Origin: Salibaculum griseiflavum
GTDB taxonomy: Bacteria; Pseudomonadota; Alphaproteobacteria; Rhodobacterales; Rhodobacteraceae
NCBI RefSeq assembly: GCF_003129565.1
Contig: NZ_QETF01000001.1
Location: 62,001-126,000, forward strand
Direction of reading: 5' to 3'
DNA length: 64,000 nt
The position numbers and the translations under genes were made by a program. Positions 16,794-25,106 of this stretch are shown here, piece after piece (the first letter of the stretch is position 1; each line of letters opens with the position of its first letter). Below the pieces are notes generated by a model. It was not told the DNA's origin. It saw only the letters and a program-made list of their open reading frames with translations, and did not search any database.

Positions 16794-18386
16794 TTATTCG
16801 GCGGGAGTGGCGGCGGCGGCGGAAACTTCTTTCTGCCCGCGGACCGTCATCCAGAGGTTGTAGCACATGATCAGCGCACCAGCGAGGTAGAGCACCCCAC
16901 CCAGACCGCGGACCACATACATCGGGAACTTGGCACTGACGGTGTCTGCGAAGGAGTTCACCAGGAACCCTTGCGCGTCGACTTCACGCCACATCAGGCC
17001 TTCCATGATGCCGGTGACCCACATCGACGCCGCGTAGAGCACGATGCCGATGGTGGCGAGCCAGAAGTGCCAGTTCACCAGGCTGAGGCTATAGAGCCGG
17101 GCACGGTTCCAAAGGCGCGGGGTCAGGAAGTAGAGCGCGCCGAAGGTGATCATGCCGTTCCAGCCGAGCGCACCCGAGTGCACGTGGCCGATGGTCCAGT
17201 CGGTATAGTGCGACAGGGAGTTGACCGCGCGGATCGACATCATCGGACCTTCGAAGGTCGACATGCCGTAGAAGCCGATCGAGATCACCATCATGCGGAT
17301 GATCGGGTCGGTGCGGATCTTGTCCCAGGCGCCCGAAAGCGTCATCAGGCCGTTGATCATGCCGCCCCAGGAGGGCATCCAGAGCACGATCGAGAACACC
17401 ATGCCGAGCGTCGAGGCCCAGTCGGGCAGCGCGGTGTAGTGCAGGTGGTGCGGACCGGCCCAGATATAGATGAAGATCAGGGCCCAGAAGTGGATGATCG
17501 ACAGCTTATAGGAAAAGACCGGCCGTTCGGCCTGCTTGGGCACGAAGTAGTACATCATGCCCAGGAAGCCTGCGGTCAGGAAGAAGCCCACCGCGTTGTG
17601 GCCATACCACCACTGGGTCATGGCGTCCTGAACGCCGGCCATAACACCGACAGAACGCGCCCCCATCAACGACACCGGGATGGCCAGGTTGTTGACCACG
17701 TGCAGCATGGCCACAGTGATGATGAAGGACAGGTAGAACCAGTTGGCCACGTAGATGTGGGGTTCCTTGCGCTTGATGATCGTGCCCAGGAAGATTCCGA
17801 GGTAAACGACCCAGACAATGGTGAGCCAGAGGTCAACATACCATTCCGGCTCGGCATATTCCTTGGACTGCGTGGCGCCCATCAGGTAGCCGGTCGCGGC
17901 CAGAACGATGAACAGCTGGTAGCCCCAGAAGACGAACCATGCGGCGTTTCCACCCCAGAGCCGGGCGGCGCTGGTGCGCTGCACGACGTAGAAGGACGAG
18001 GCCAACAGCGCGTTGCCGCCGAAGGCGAAGATCACAGCCGATGTGTGGAGAGGACGCAGACGACCGAAATTGCCATAGCCTTGCAGGAAGTCGAAGTTGA
18101 GTTGCGGAAAGGCCAACTGGAACGCGATGAAGGTCCCTACAAGGAACCCCGCGATACCCCAGAAAGCCGTGGCGATGACGCCTGCGCGCACAACCCCGTC
18201 GTTATATCCGGTCTGCGCCGGTTTTTCGTCGCCCGCGGTTCTCACCGTATAGATGAACAAACCGGCGGCGACGGCCATGACGATCAATGCGTGGACCTGA
18301 TAGGCTAGGTCCCTCGCAAAATTCGCCGTCAGTGCGGCCAGCAGGGCGACAAGCCCCAAGACCGCGATCTTGATCCAATCCCACAT
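16794..18386 (-). CDS. ccoN: cbb3 cytochrome c oxidase catalytic subunit I (CcoN)
   Basis: Catalytic oxygen-reducing subunit of the high-affinity C-family haem-copper oxidase, 530 residues and about 12 membrane helices. Likely ligands are visible: His114 in RPLHTS for the low-spin haem, His263 in YGHNAVGFF and His313/His314 in GPHHLHY for CuB, and the GHVHSG histidines near 400 for the haems. It heads ccoNOQP; an FNR box lies 90 bp upstream, shared with divergent uspA. The oxidase supports respiration under low oxygen. Confidence 0.97.
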   Translation of the reverse strand: MWDWIKIAVLGLVALLAALTANFARDLAYQVHALIVMAVAAGLFIYTVRTAGDEKPAQTGYNDGVVRAGVIATAFWGIAGFLVGTFIAFQLAFPQLNFDFLQGYGNFGRLRPLHTSAVIFAFGGNALLASSFYVVQRTSAARLWGGNAAWFVFWGYQLFIVLAATGYLMGATQSKEYAEPEWYVDLWLTIVWVVYLGIFLGTIIKRKEPHIYVANWFYLSFIITVAMLHVVNNLAIPVSLMGARSVGVMAGVQDAMTQWWYGHNAVGFFLTAGFLGMMYYFVPKQAERPVFSYKLSIIHFWALIFIYIWAGPHHLHYTALPDWASTLGMVFSIVLWMPSWGGMINGLMTLSGAWDKIRTDPIIRMMVISIGFYGMSTFEGPMMSIRAVNSLSHYTDWTIGHVHSGALGWNGMITFGALYFLTPRLWNRARLYSLSLVNWHFWLATIGIVLYAASMWVTGIMEGLMWREVDAQGFLVNSFADTVSAKFPMYVVRGLGGVLYLAGALIMCYNLWMTVRGQKEVSAAAATPAE

Positions 18387-18475
18387 GACGTGCGTTCCCT
18401 TCGTTAGCCCGGACGGATTCGTCCCGGCGGATGCTTATGGGTTCGGGGTTTCTCACTTTTCGGGGCGGTGCAGCC

Positions 18476-18489
18476 TTGATCCATGTCAA
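18476..18489. promoter_or_regulatory. FNR/FnrL anaerobox between ccoN and uspA
   Basis: TTGAT-CCAT-GTCAA matches the FnrL consensus used in Rhodobacter relatives (TTGAT-N4-GTCAA). It is 90 bp from the ccoN ATG and 90 bp from the uspA ATG, so a single site could activate both divergent promoters when FnrL carries its iron-sulfur cluster. Confidence 0.88.
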
Positions 18490-18578
18490 GTGAATCCGGC
18501 TCTGACGTTGTTAGGAGTGAAAAGCGTCAGGTACCGCGAACGCCCGTTTGATTGGCGTGCAAGAACCGAGGATTCGCC

Positions 18579-19421
18579 ATGGCATACAAGACAATTTCAG
18601 TGATCGTCACGGATATGGTCGCCGATGCGCCCGCCTTGAGCGCGGCCGCAGAAATCGCCGTGCGCGAACAGGCGCATCTCGACGTGCATGCATTGGGCAT
18701 AGACCCGGCCCGCTACGAGGCGATGCCGGTCGGCACTGCGGCGGTCATCCTGGAGGCCGGCGCCGACGAGGCCCGCGCCCGCGCCGATGAGCTTGTTACA
18801 TGGGCCGAGGACATCCTGAAGGCCTATGACCTGTCCGCGGTCGTTGCGCCCGCTGTGGTCACGACCCTTGGGCTTGATACCACCGTAGCGCGCCTTGTGC
18901 GCTATGCCGACCTGATCGTGGCCGCCCAGCCCTATGGCGAAGAGGCGACGCAGCTTCAGGTGCTGACGCTGGAGGCTGCGCTTTTCGGCACAGGTGCGCC
19001 GGTGATGGTCGTGCCGCGCAAGGCGCTGGACTATTCCAGACCCTTCGACCGGGCCGTGATCGCCTGGAACGAAAGCGACGAAAGCCTCGAAGCGGTCCGC
19101 AAGGCTTTGCCGGTTCTGAAGGGGGCCGAGCACAGTGATATCGTGATGGTTGACCCGCCCAGCCATTCGCCGGAAAGGTCCGATCCCGGTGGGGTGCTGT
19201 GCCTCATGCTGGCACGGCATGGGGTGAAGTCGGAGGTTTCGATCCTCGCCAAGACCCTTCCGCGGGTCTCAGCCGTGCTGAACCGTTTCGTCGCCGAGCA
19301 TGGCAGCCAGTTGATCGTCATGGGAGCCTACGGCCATTCCCGTGTCCGCGAGGCCGTTCTGGGCGGGGCCACCCGCGAAATGCTGGAAACGGCGCAGGTG
19401 CCGATTCTCATGGCGCATTGA
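18579..19421 (+). CDS. Universal stress protein, UspA family (tandem-domain length)
   Basis: A 280-residue cytoplasmic protein of about two Usp-domain lengths. The C-terminal domain carries the ATP-binding pattern GAYGHSRVREAVLGGATREML (G-x2-G-x9-G-S/T type); the N-terminal half starts with YKTISVIVTD and is more divergent. The ATG at 18579 is chosen because CGAGGATT precedes it; the frame is open back to a TTG at 18552. It is divergent from ccoN and shares the FNR box, which suggests a role in low-oxygen survival. Confidence 0.87.
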   Translation: MAYKTISVIVTDMVADAPALSAAAEIAVREQAHLDVHALGIDPARYEAMPVGTAAVILEAGADEARARADELVTWAEDILKAYDLSAVVAPAVVTTLGLDTTVARLVRYADLIVAAQPYGEEATQLQVLTLEAALFGTGAPVMVVPRKALDYSRPFDRAVIAWNESDESLEAVRKALPVLKGAEHSDIVMVDPPSHSPERSDPGGVLCLMLARHGVKSEVSILAKTLPRVSAVLNRFVAEHGSQLIVMGAYGHSRVREAVLGGATREMLETAQVPILMAH

Positions 19422-19459
19422 TGGGTTTGATCCGCGAAACAGCTGGGTCAGCGGTCTGG

Positions 19460-20224
19460 TCAGGTGATCATCCCGCCATCCATGTCGTCGCCGGTCTCGT
19501 CCATCAGGGCCGGCATGTCGGGCACGATGATGCGCCGTTTGCCATCCAACTGGATGAGTCCTTCGCGCTTGAGCGCCGAGATCTGGCGGCTCACGGTTTC
19601 CAGCGTCAGCCCAAGGTAGTCGGCCATCGCTTCGCGCGTCAGCGGAAGGTCGATGATGACCGCGTCGCCTTGCGCGGCGAATTCCATGCTTTTCTCGCGC
19701 CGGGCGATGATCGTCAAAAGGCTTGCGATCTTCTCGCGCGCGGTCTTGCGGCCCAGGATCAGCATCCATTCTCGCGCCGCGTCCAGATCGTCCAGCGTCA
19801 TCTCCAGCAGGCGTTCCGAGATATGCGGCGTTGCTGCCAGTTGCTTTTCGAACGGTTTGCGCCGAAAGCAGCACAGCGTGATCTCGGACACTGCCGTGAC
19901 ATCGTATGGCAAGGAGTTGCGCCCCGGCCGGCCAACGAAATCCGACGGCAGAAGAAGCCCAACCATCTGCGTGCGCCCGTCTTCCATCGTCTGACTGAGC
20001 GATGCGACGCCCCGAACGACCGAGCCGACAAAGGTCAATTCGTCGCCCGCCCAGGCGATCGTCTGTCCGGGCGCGTAGGTGCGATAGTATTTGATCTGGT
20101 CCAGCTGCTGAAGCTCTTCCTCATTGCAGTTGGAACAAACCGCCCGATGTCGGATCGGGCATTCCGCGCAACGGATATCCGTTGTCGACAGAGAAATAGA
20201 CACAGCTTTGGTCCCCGTTCGCAT
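19460..20224 (-). CDS. fnrL: Crp/Fnr-family oxygen sensor FnrL
   Basis: Transcription factor of the FNR group, 254 residues from the ATG at 20224. Cluster cysteines are visible as C19, C22 and C30 near the N-terminus (IRCAECPIRHRAVC) and C118/C119 in the cNMP-like domain, as expected for a 4Fe-4S oxygen sensor. The recognition helix has LTLETVSRQISALKREG with the E-x-x-S-R core that reads TTGAT half sites. An upstream ATG at 20254 would add 10 residues but lacks a ribosome site and leaves 12 bp to hemN. It probably acts on the two boxes found in this window. Confidence 0.92.
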   Translation of the reverse strand: MRTGTKAVSISLSTTDIRCAECPIRHRAVCSNCNEEELQQLDQIKYYRTYAPGQTIAWAGDELTFVGSVVRGVASLSQTMEDGRTQMVGLLLPSDFVGRPGRNSLPYDVTAVSEITLCCFRRKPFEKQLAATPHISERLLEMTLDDLDAAREWMLILGRKTAREKIASLLTIIARREKSMEFAAQGDAVIIDLPLTREAMADYLGLTLETVSRQISALKREGLIQLDGKRRIIVPDMPALMDETGDDMDGGMIT

Positions 20225-20266
20225 GGTGAACGGTTCCAGACTAACGTGACTCATCAAGGATAAGCA

Positions 20267-21622
20267 ATGTCATCTATCGAGCGATTGCGCCGTTTGGGAC
20301 TCTTTGACGCGAGGGCCCCGCGCTATACCAGCTACCCGCCGGCCAACCACTTTGGCGAGAATGTCGGCCCGAACACCGTTGCGCACTGGTTGCAGGCTGT
20401 CCCGTCCGGCGCACGGGTGTCGCTATACCTGCATATCCCCTATTGCCGTCGCCTGTGCTGGTTCTGTGCCTGCCGGACCCAGGGCACCAGCACTGACAGG
20501 CCACTGATTCCCTACCTGGACCAGTTGCGCGCGGAAATGGCGATCGTCGATGCCAACCTGCCGAAGGACGTGGTGCTGAGCCATGTGCACCTTGGCGGCG
20601 GGACGCCGACACTTCTGCCTCCGGAAATGATTCGCGACCTTGGCCGCGATATTGCCGCGTTCCGGCCTTGGGCCGAGGATTGCGAGTTTTCGGTAGAGAT
20701 CGACCCGACCGAAGTCGACAAGCCCCGGATCGAGGCCTTGCAGGAAATCGGGATGAACCGCGCGTCGATCGGCGTGCAGGATTTCGACCCCTCAGTGCAG
20801 GAATGCATTGGCCGCATCCAGAGCTTTGAGCAAACCCGCGATGTTGTCGAAATGCTGCGCGACTCCGGGGTTAACAGCCTGAACATGGATATCCTTTATG
20901 GCCTGCCACACCAGGACAAGGGCCGCATGGCCGACAGCGTGCAGAAGGTCCTGTCGCTGGCTCCGGACCGCGTGGCCCTTTACGGCTATGCCCACGTGCC
21001 GTGGATGGCCAAGCGGCAGGTCATGATCCCGTCTGATGCCCTGCCCAATGCCGAAGAACGCCTGCACTTGTTCGATACCGCCCGCCGCCTTTTCGTTTGG
21101 GACGGCTACCGCGAGATCGGCATCGACCATTATGCCCGTGAAGGCGACAGCATGGCCGAGGCCGACCGGAGCAACACGCTGCGGCGCAATTTCCAGGGCT
21201 ATACCGTGGACGACTCGGACCTGCTGATCGGGTTGGGGGCCTCGGCCATTTCCCGGTATCCGCAAGGGTTCGCTCAGAACCATTCGACTTCGTCGCGTTA
21301 TGCCACCGCCATCGCCGAAGGGCGGCCCGCCACGGTGCGTGGTCATGCCATGAGCCCAGAGGATCTGCTGCGGTCCGACATGATCGAGATGCTGATGTGC
21401 CGATTCGAGCTGGACCTCGACGAGCTGTCGGCACGTCACGGCATACCCGTTGTGGAGCTGCGCGAACGCGTTCTGCACATTCCGCGCGACTTCCCCGACC
21501 ATGTCGAAGAGCGCGGCAACCGAATCCGGCTGACCGAGAATGCCCGCCTTGTCGCGCGGCTGGTGGCAGCAGAGCTTGACCAATACGCGATGCCCGAAGG
21601 CCGCCATTCCCGCGCGCTTTGA
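20267..21622 (+). CDS. hemN: Oxygen-independent coproporphyrinogen III oxidase
   Basis: Radical-SAM enzyme of 451 residues that decarboxylates coproporphyrinogen III to protoporphyrinogen IX without oxygen, in the cytoplasm. The cluster motif is YCRRLCWFCAC with C60, C64, C67 and C69, as in true HemN rather than the HemW look-alike. GGGTPTLL follows near 107 and the HemN C-terminal domain is present. AAGGA precedes the ATG. It is divergent from fnrL with a very short gap and supplies haem for cbb3 oxidase at low oxygen. Confidence 0.95.
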   Translation: MSSIERLRRLGLFDARAPRYTSYPPANHFGENVGPNTVAHWLQAVPSGARVSLYLHIPYCRRLCWFCACRTQGTSTDRPLIPYLDQLRAEMAIVDANLPKDVVLSHVHLGGGTPTLLPPEMIRDLGRDIAAFRPWAEDCEFSVEIDPTEVDKPRIEALQEIGMNRASIGVQDFDPSVQECIGRIQSFEQTRDVVEMLRDSGVNSLNMDILYGLPHQDKGRMADSVQKVLSLAPDRVALYGYAHVPWMAKRQVMIPSDALPNAEERLHLFDTARRLFVWDGYREIGIDHYAREGDSMAEADRSNTLRRNFQGYTVDDSDLLIGLGASAISRYPQGFAQNHSTSSRYATAIAEGRPATVRGHAMSPEDLLRSDMIEMLMCRFELDLDELSARHGIPVVELRERVLHIPRDFPDHVEERGNRIRLTENARLVARLVAAELDQYAMPEGRHSRAL

Positions 21623-21689
21623 CTGGCCCTTCCAATTTCTGCCCTGCAGCGTTATCAGGCGGACGATTTCAAATCGGGAGCCAAAGCCA

Positions 21690-22712
21690 ATGGGCTACAA
21701 AGTCGCCGTCGTCGGTGCCACGGGCAACGTGGGCCGGGAAATGCTCAACATTCTGGCCGAGCGCCAGTTCCCAGCCGATGAGGTGGTCGCGCTGGCCAGC
21801 CGCCGGTCGCTGGGGACCGAAGTCAGCTATGGCGATGAAACCCTGACCACCAAGGACCTCGACCAGTTCGATTTTACCGGTTGGGACATCGCGCTGTTCG
21901 CGATCGGCTCGGACGCGACAAAGAAATACGCGCCGAAGGTGGCCGAGGCGGGCTGCATCGTGATCGATAACTCTTCGCTCTACCGCTACGATCCTGACGT
22001 GCCGCTCGTGGTTCCGGAAGTGAACCCAGAGGCGGTCGAGGGCTATGCCAAGAAGAACATCATCGCCAATCCCAATTGCTCGACCGCGCAGATGGTGGTG
22101 GCACTCAAGCCCCTGCATGACCGCGCGAAGATCAAGCGCGTGGTCGTCAGCACCTACCAGTCGGTTTCCGGCTCGGGCAAGGATGCCATCGACGAGCTTT
22201 GGAACCAGACCAAGGGTGTCTACGTGCCCGGCCAGGAGGTCGAGCCGTCCGTCTACCCCAAGCAGATCGCCTTCAACGTGATCCCGCATATCGACGTCTT
22301 CCTTGATGACGGGTCCACCAAGGAAGAGTGGAAGATGGTCGCCGAAACCAAGAAGATCGTCGACCCCTCGATCAAGGTCACAGCAACCTGTGTGCGCGTG
22401 CCGGTCTTCGTCGGCCATTCCGAGGCGATCAACATCGAGACCGAGGATTTCCTGGACGAGGACGAAGCCCGTGACATCCTGCGCGAAGCGCCGGGGATCA
22501 TGGTGATCGATAAGCGCGAAGACGGCGGCTATGTCACGCCTGTCGAATGTGTCGGCGATTTCGCCACCTTCATCAGCCGGATCCGCCAGGACAGCACTAT
22601 CGAGAATGGCCTGAATTTCTGGTGTGTCAGTGACAACCTGCGCAAGGGCGCTGCCCTCAACGCGGTCCAGATCGCCGAAACCCTGGGTGCGCGCGTGCTC
22701 AAGAAGGGCTGA
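21690..22712 (+). CDS. asd: Aspartate-semialdehyde dehydrogenase
   Basis: NADPH-dependent enzyme of 340 residues that converts aspartyl phosphate to aspartate semialdehyde, the branch point for lysine/diaminopimelate, threonine and methionine. Visible features are the Rossmann motif GATGNVG (9-15), the catalytic cysteine C130 in NPNCSTAQM, and VGHSEAIN in the substrate domain. The ATG at 21690 has GGGAG upstream; the open frame to 21540 overlaps hemN. A terminator follows 27 bp after the stop. Confidence 0.96.
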   Translation: MGYKVAVVGATGNVGREMLNILAERQFPADEVVALASRRSLGTEVSYGDETLTTKDLDQFDFTGWDIALFAIGSDATKKYAPKVAEAGCIVIDNSSLYRYDPDVPLVVPEVNPEAVEGYAKKNIIANPNCSTAQMVVALKPLHDRAKIKRVVVSTYQSVSGSGKDAIDELWNQTKGVYVPGQEVEPSVYPKQIAFNVIPHIDVFLDDGSTKEEWKMVAETKKIVDPSIKVTATCVRVPVFVGHSEAINIETEDFLDEDEARDILREAPGIMVIDKREDGGYVTPVECVGDFATFISRIRQDSTIENGLNFWCVSDNLRKGAALNAVQIAETLGARVLKKG

Positions 22713-22738
22713 CGGCCAAATCGCCCAGGTCTGGATTG

Positions 22739-22767
22739 GCGCCCGGTCCCGCAATGGGGCCGGGCGC
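22739..22767 (+). terminator. Terminator-like hairpin after asd
   Basis: GCGCCCGGTCCC (22739-22750) pairs with GGGGCCGGGCGC (22756-22767), a 12-bp stem with one G-T pair and a 5-nt loop. Only a weak U-rich tail follows (TGTGGTTCT). It also marks the point near which the truncated kinase gene on the other strand loses sense. Confidence 0.75.
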
Positions 22768-22802
22768 TGTGGTTCTGGCGATGGCGGGTCAGGCTTCCCG
22801 GA

Positions 22803-23234
22803 CCCTTGAACCGGTAGATAGTCGTCGGTGAAAAGCTTTGCCCCACGTGCCATGAGTATCGCGGCAAGCGTCGATTTTCCGGACCGGCGCACCGCTGGAA
22901 ACAGCACGAGGCCGTCATCAGTTTCAAGCGCGGCCGCATGGAAACACAAAAGCCCCGGCTCTTGCGCGATCATCGCCGAGGCCAGGATGCTCAGCAGATC
23001 GCATGCCGCGTTGACCTCGGTCTTGTGAACCCGGGGTGCCTTGGTATGCGGCGACTGGATCATCCACGCCGAGCCGTTGAAGGCCAGCGTGGCGCAAGCG
23101 TCGGTCGGACCCATGTCAGAAACGGAAAATGGCCAGCAGGGCACGTAGCTGGCCATATCCTCGATCAGTCCGTCACAATTGACCGTGCGCACGGGGGCCG
23201 ACAGGCCCTCGAAGGTGATATCGCGTGCCCCCAT
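22803..23234 (-). pseudogene. HprK-like (serine kinase type) protein, 3'-truncated
   Basis: From the ATG at 23234 about 144 residues look like the first half of an HprK-related P-loop kinase: LLCFHAAALE, then a phosphate loop AVRRSGKST (114-122, first glycine missing), then ARGAKLFTDDYLPV (129-142). Homologues of this type normally continue for another 100-200 residues. Here the frame becomes proline-rich nonsense around 22800 and runs antisense through the asd terminator and asd itself (open to 21669). The gene therefore seems to have lost its 3' end. It begins 18 bp after the serine-rich gene. A short functional form cannot be excluded. Confidence 0.6.
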
Positions 23235-23252
23235 CCGCGCCGATCAGGATGT

Positions 23253-23603
23253 TCAGTTCGCGATTTGCAAGCCGGCGTCGGACAGGCACTGCTCGAAAGA
23301 CTCCTGGCTGGTGCTCGAGTCGGCACAGGAATCGGCGGCATCATCAACGGCCGAGTTGCCGGTCGAGGCGATCGAAGGCGCGCTCCAGTCAGAGGCGTCC
23401 GAAACGCTGGCTTCCGACATGCTGGGTTCGCTGGCCGCAGAAGAAGCCGAGGACACCGACGAAGTCGAGGACGCGGACGAGGAAGAGGATGCATCCGAAT
23501 GGCCGCCGGCCATGACGCTCATGGTCGGGGCGAAATATCCGGCGGTCGCCAGCCCGGCGATTTTGGCCATGGCCCCACGGCGGGAAACCTTGGTGTCGTC
23601 CAC
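23253..23603 (-). CDS. Serine-rich protein with twin-arginine signal
   Basis: Unrecognised 116-residue protein. Residues 6-32 (VSRRGAMAKIAGLATAGYFAP...) resemble a Tat signal: twin Arg, Lys at +5, hydrophobic core, small residues. The mature part has a run of Ser/Ala (about 36-72), more Ser/Asp/Ala, and two cysteines in a short amphipathic C-terminus (DSCADSS...EQCLSDAGL). The start is a GTG at 23603 with GAGG 8 nt upstream; no ATG serves. It lies 18 bp upstream of the HprK-like fragment in the same direction, so the two were probably one operon. Its many serines make it a conceivable kinase substrate; this is inference. Confidence 0.65.
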   Translation of the reverse strand: MDDTKVSRRGAMAKIAGLATAGYFAPTMSVMAGGHSDASSSSSASSTSSVSSASSAASEPSMSEASVSDASDWSAPSIASTGNSAVDDAADSCADSSTSQESFEQCLSDAGLQIAN

Positions 23604-23745
23604 TTGAAAATCCTCGGTTCTGCTTTGGGCTTTTCAGTGGCGAAGCGGTATTGCCGACGATTGACGCCGTTTTTGGGCACACTCGCGCCGTGACGACAAT
23701 TCTGCCCCAGGCGTGGCATTTGGCAAGGGCCTTGAAGGGCCGGGT

Positions 23746-24057
23746 TCAGAACCGCTCCGCCCGAAGCACCTCCACATCCGTGATCGTCACAACGCCGATA
23801 TGCTTGTCCACAACGTCGAATGCCGCGTCGATCAGGGTATCGAGACGTTCCTCGCGGATGATGCAGATCACCTGGACCATACCGCTCGCGCGGCTGATCT
23901 GACCCTCGGACGTCCAAGGGCCGGACCGGCCCGATCCACCGATCACGTCCAGGATGGAATAGCCCGTCACGCCCGCGCTTTCGAGCGCGTCGGTCAGGCG
24001 CTTCTGCATGATCGCTTCGATGGTGATGACGACGCGTTTTGCCTTGTGGGTCTTCAT
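23746..24057 (-). CDS. PII-like regulator of bicarbonate transport (SbtB-like)
   Basis: A 103-residue protein with the ferredoxin-like PII fold pattern: KRVVITIEAIMQKRLTDALESAGVTGYSILDVIGG, a flexible glycine/serine loop (T-loop position, about 41-55), then MVQVICIIREERLDTLIDAAFDVV. It is much shorter and more divergent than GlnB/GlnK and lacks their uridylylated T-loop tyrosine motif. The ATG follows the SbtA stop by one base. In cyanobacteria SbtB binds adenine nucleotides and controls SbtA; the adjacency suggests the same here. Confidence 0.82.
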   Translation of the reverse strand: MKTHKAKRVVITIEAIMQKRLTDALESAGVTGYSILDVIGGSGRSGPWTSEGQISRASGMVQVICIIREERLDTLIDAAFDVVDKHIGVVTITDVEVLRAERF

Positions 24058-24058
24058 G

Positions 24059-25036
24059 TCAGCCTCCGGTGGCGAGCTGGGCCAGCGTCACGTAAAGCGG
24101 GATACCGACCGTCAGGTTGAAGGGGAAGGTGATGCCCAGCGAGAGGGTCAGGTAGATCGACGGGTTCGCCTCGGGCAGGGCGACGCGCATCGCCGCGGGC
24201 ACTGCGATATAGCTGGCCGAGGCCGATAGCACCATCAGCAGGACCGACCCGCCGGTGCTGAGCCCGATCAGCAGCGCCGCGGCCAGGCCCGCCAGGCTGC
24301 CGATCACCGGCATCATGATGCCGAACGCCACTGCCCCGTATCCGAGGCTTCCGCGCACATCGCGCAAACCACGCCCTGCCACCAGCCCCATATCCAGCAG
24401 AAACAGGCACAGGACGCCCGTAAAGGGCGCGACGATGAAACTGGAAATGCTTGCCAACCCATCCTGGCCTGTGGCCAGGCCGATGAAAAAGGCGCCGACC
24501 AGAAGCACGATGGACCCGTTCAGCAGGATCTCACGCAACAAGGTGCCGTCCATGCGTCGATCTGATCCGCCGGTCGAGATCAACCAAAGCGCCGACAGGA
24601 TCGCCGGGGCCTCCATCACCGCGGCGACAGCGACCATGTACCCCTCCGAGGAAATGCCCCGGCCCTGAAGGACCGATGTCGCCGCCACGAAGGTCACAAT
24701 CGAGATCGAGCCGTAATGCCCGGCCACGGCAGCGGCATCGACCCGCGACATCTTCGTCATTATGCGTAGCAGGTTGAACGCGACAAGCGGCAGTCCAGCG
24801 GACAGCACCAGCCCCGCCCCGATCGTCGCGATCAGTGTGCCATCGACCCCGTGGTCGGCGACGCTGGCCCCGCCTTTGAACCCGATAGCGAACAGCAGGT
24901 AGATCGACATCCCCTTGGCAGCCGCTTCCGGAACCGAAAGGTCGGACCGGCCCAGCGCGGCCGCGACCCCGAGAATGAAAGACAGGATGACGGGAGACAG
25001 CAGGTTGTCGGCGGCAAGAGAAAGGATGTCGGCCAT
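24059..25036 (-). CDS. sbtA: SbtA-family sodium-dependent bicarbonate transporter
   Basis: Integral membrane protein of 325 residues with about 10 hydrophobic segments in two halves. Family features include LSPVILSFILGVAAALGRSDLSVPE at the N-terminus, AIGFKGGA, and GHYGSISIVTFVAA in the middle. SbtA proteins import bicarbonate with sodium across the inner membrane. Its neighbours are a PII-like protein (1 bp downstream) and a beta-carbonic anhydrase (70 bp upstream), the set expected for inorganic-carbon uptake. Substrate is inferred from family and context. Confidence 0.85.
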   Translation of the reverse strand: MADILSLAADNLLSPVILSFILGVAAALGRSDLSVPEAAAKGMSIYLLFAIGFKGGASVADHGVDGTLIATIGAGLVLSAGLPLVAFNLLRIMTKMSRVDAAAVAGHYGSISIVTFVAATSVLQGRGISSEGYMVAVAAVMEAPAILSALWLISTGGSDRRMDGTLLREILLNGSIVLLVGAFFIGLATGQDGLASISSFIVAPFTGVLCLFLLDMGLVAGRGLRDVRGSLGYGAVAFGIMMPVIGSLAGLAAALLIGLSTGGSVLLMVLSASASYIAVPAAMRVALPEANPSIYLTLSLGITFPFNLTVGIPLYVTLAQLATGG

Positions 25037-25106
25037 CTGGCACCCCGAATTGTCGCAATTCCGCGGTGCTTAGGGTCGAATTGACTTGGGGGCAAGCTGA
25101 ATTGCC

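Noticed and set aside
16401-18308. A 635-codon open frame antisense to ccoN and ccoO
   Set aside because: It is the reverse of highly conserved oxidase genes. Its translation is rich in His, Asp, Arg and Gly with no domain, as expected when GC-rich coding DNA is read on the wrong strand.
20240-20256. FNR-like site between fnrL and hemN
   Set aside because: Reading the minus strand gives TTGAT-GAGT-CACGT; only the first half matches, and it overlaps the candidate start codon at 20254.
21669-22802. Continuation of the HprK-like frame across asd on the minus strand
   Set aside because: The kinase resemblance stops near residue 144. The rest is antisense to the conserved asd gene and to its terminator hairpin.
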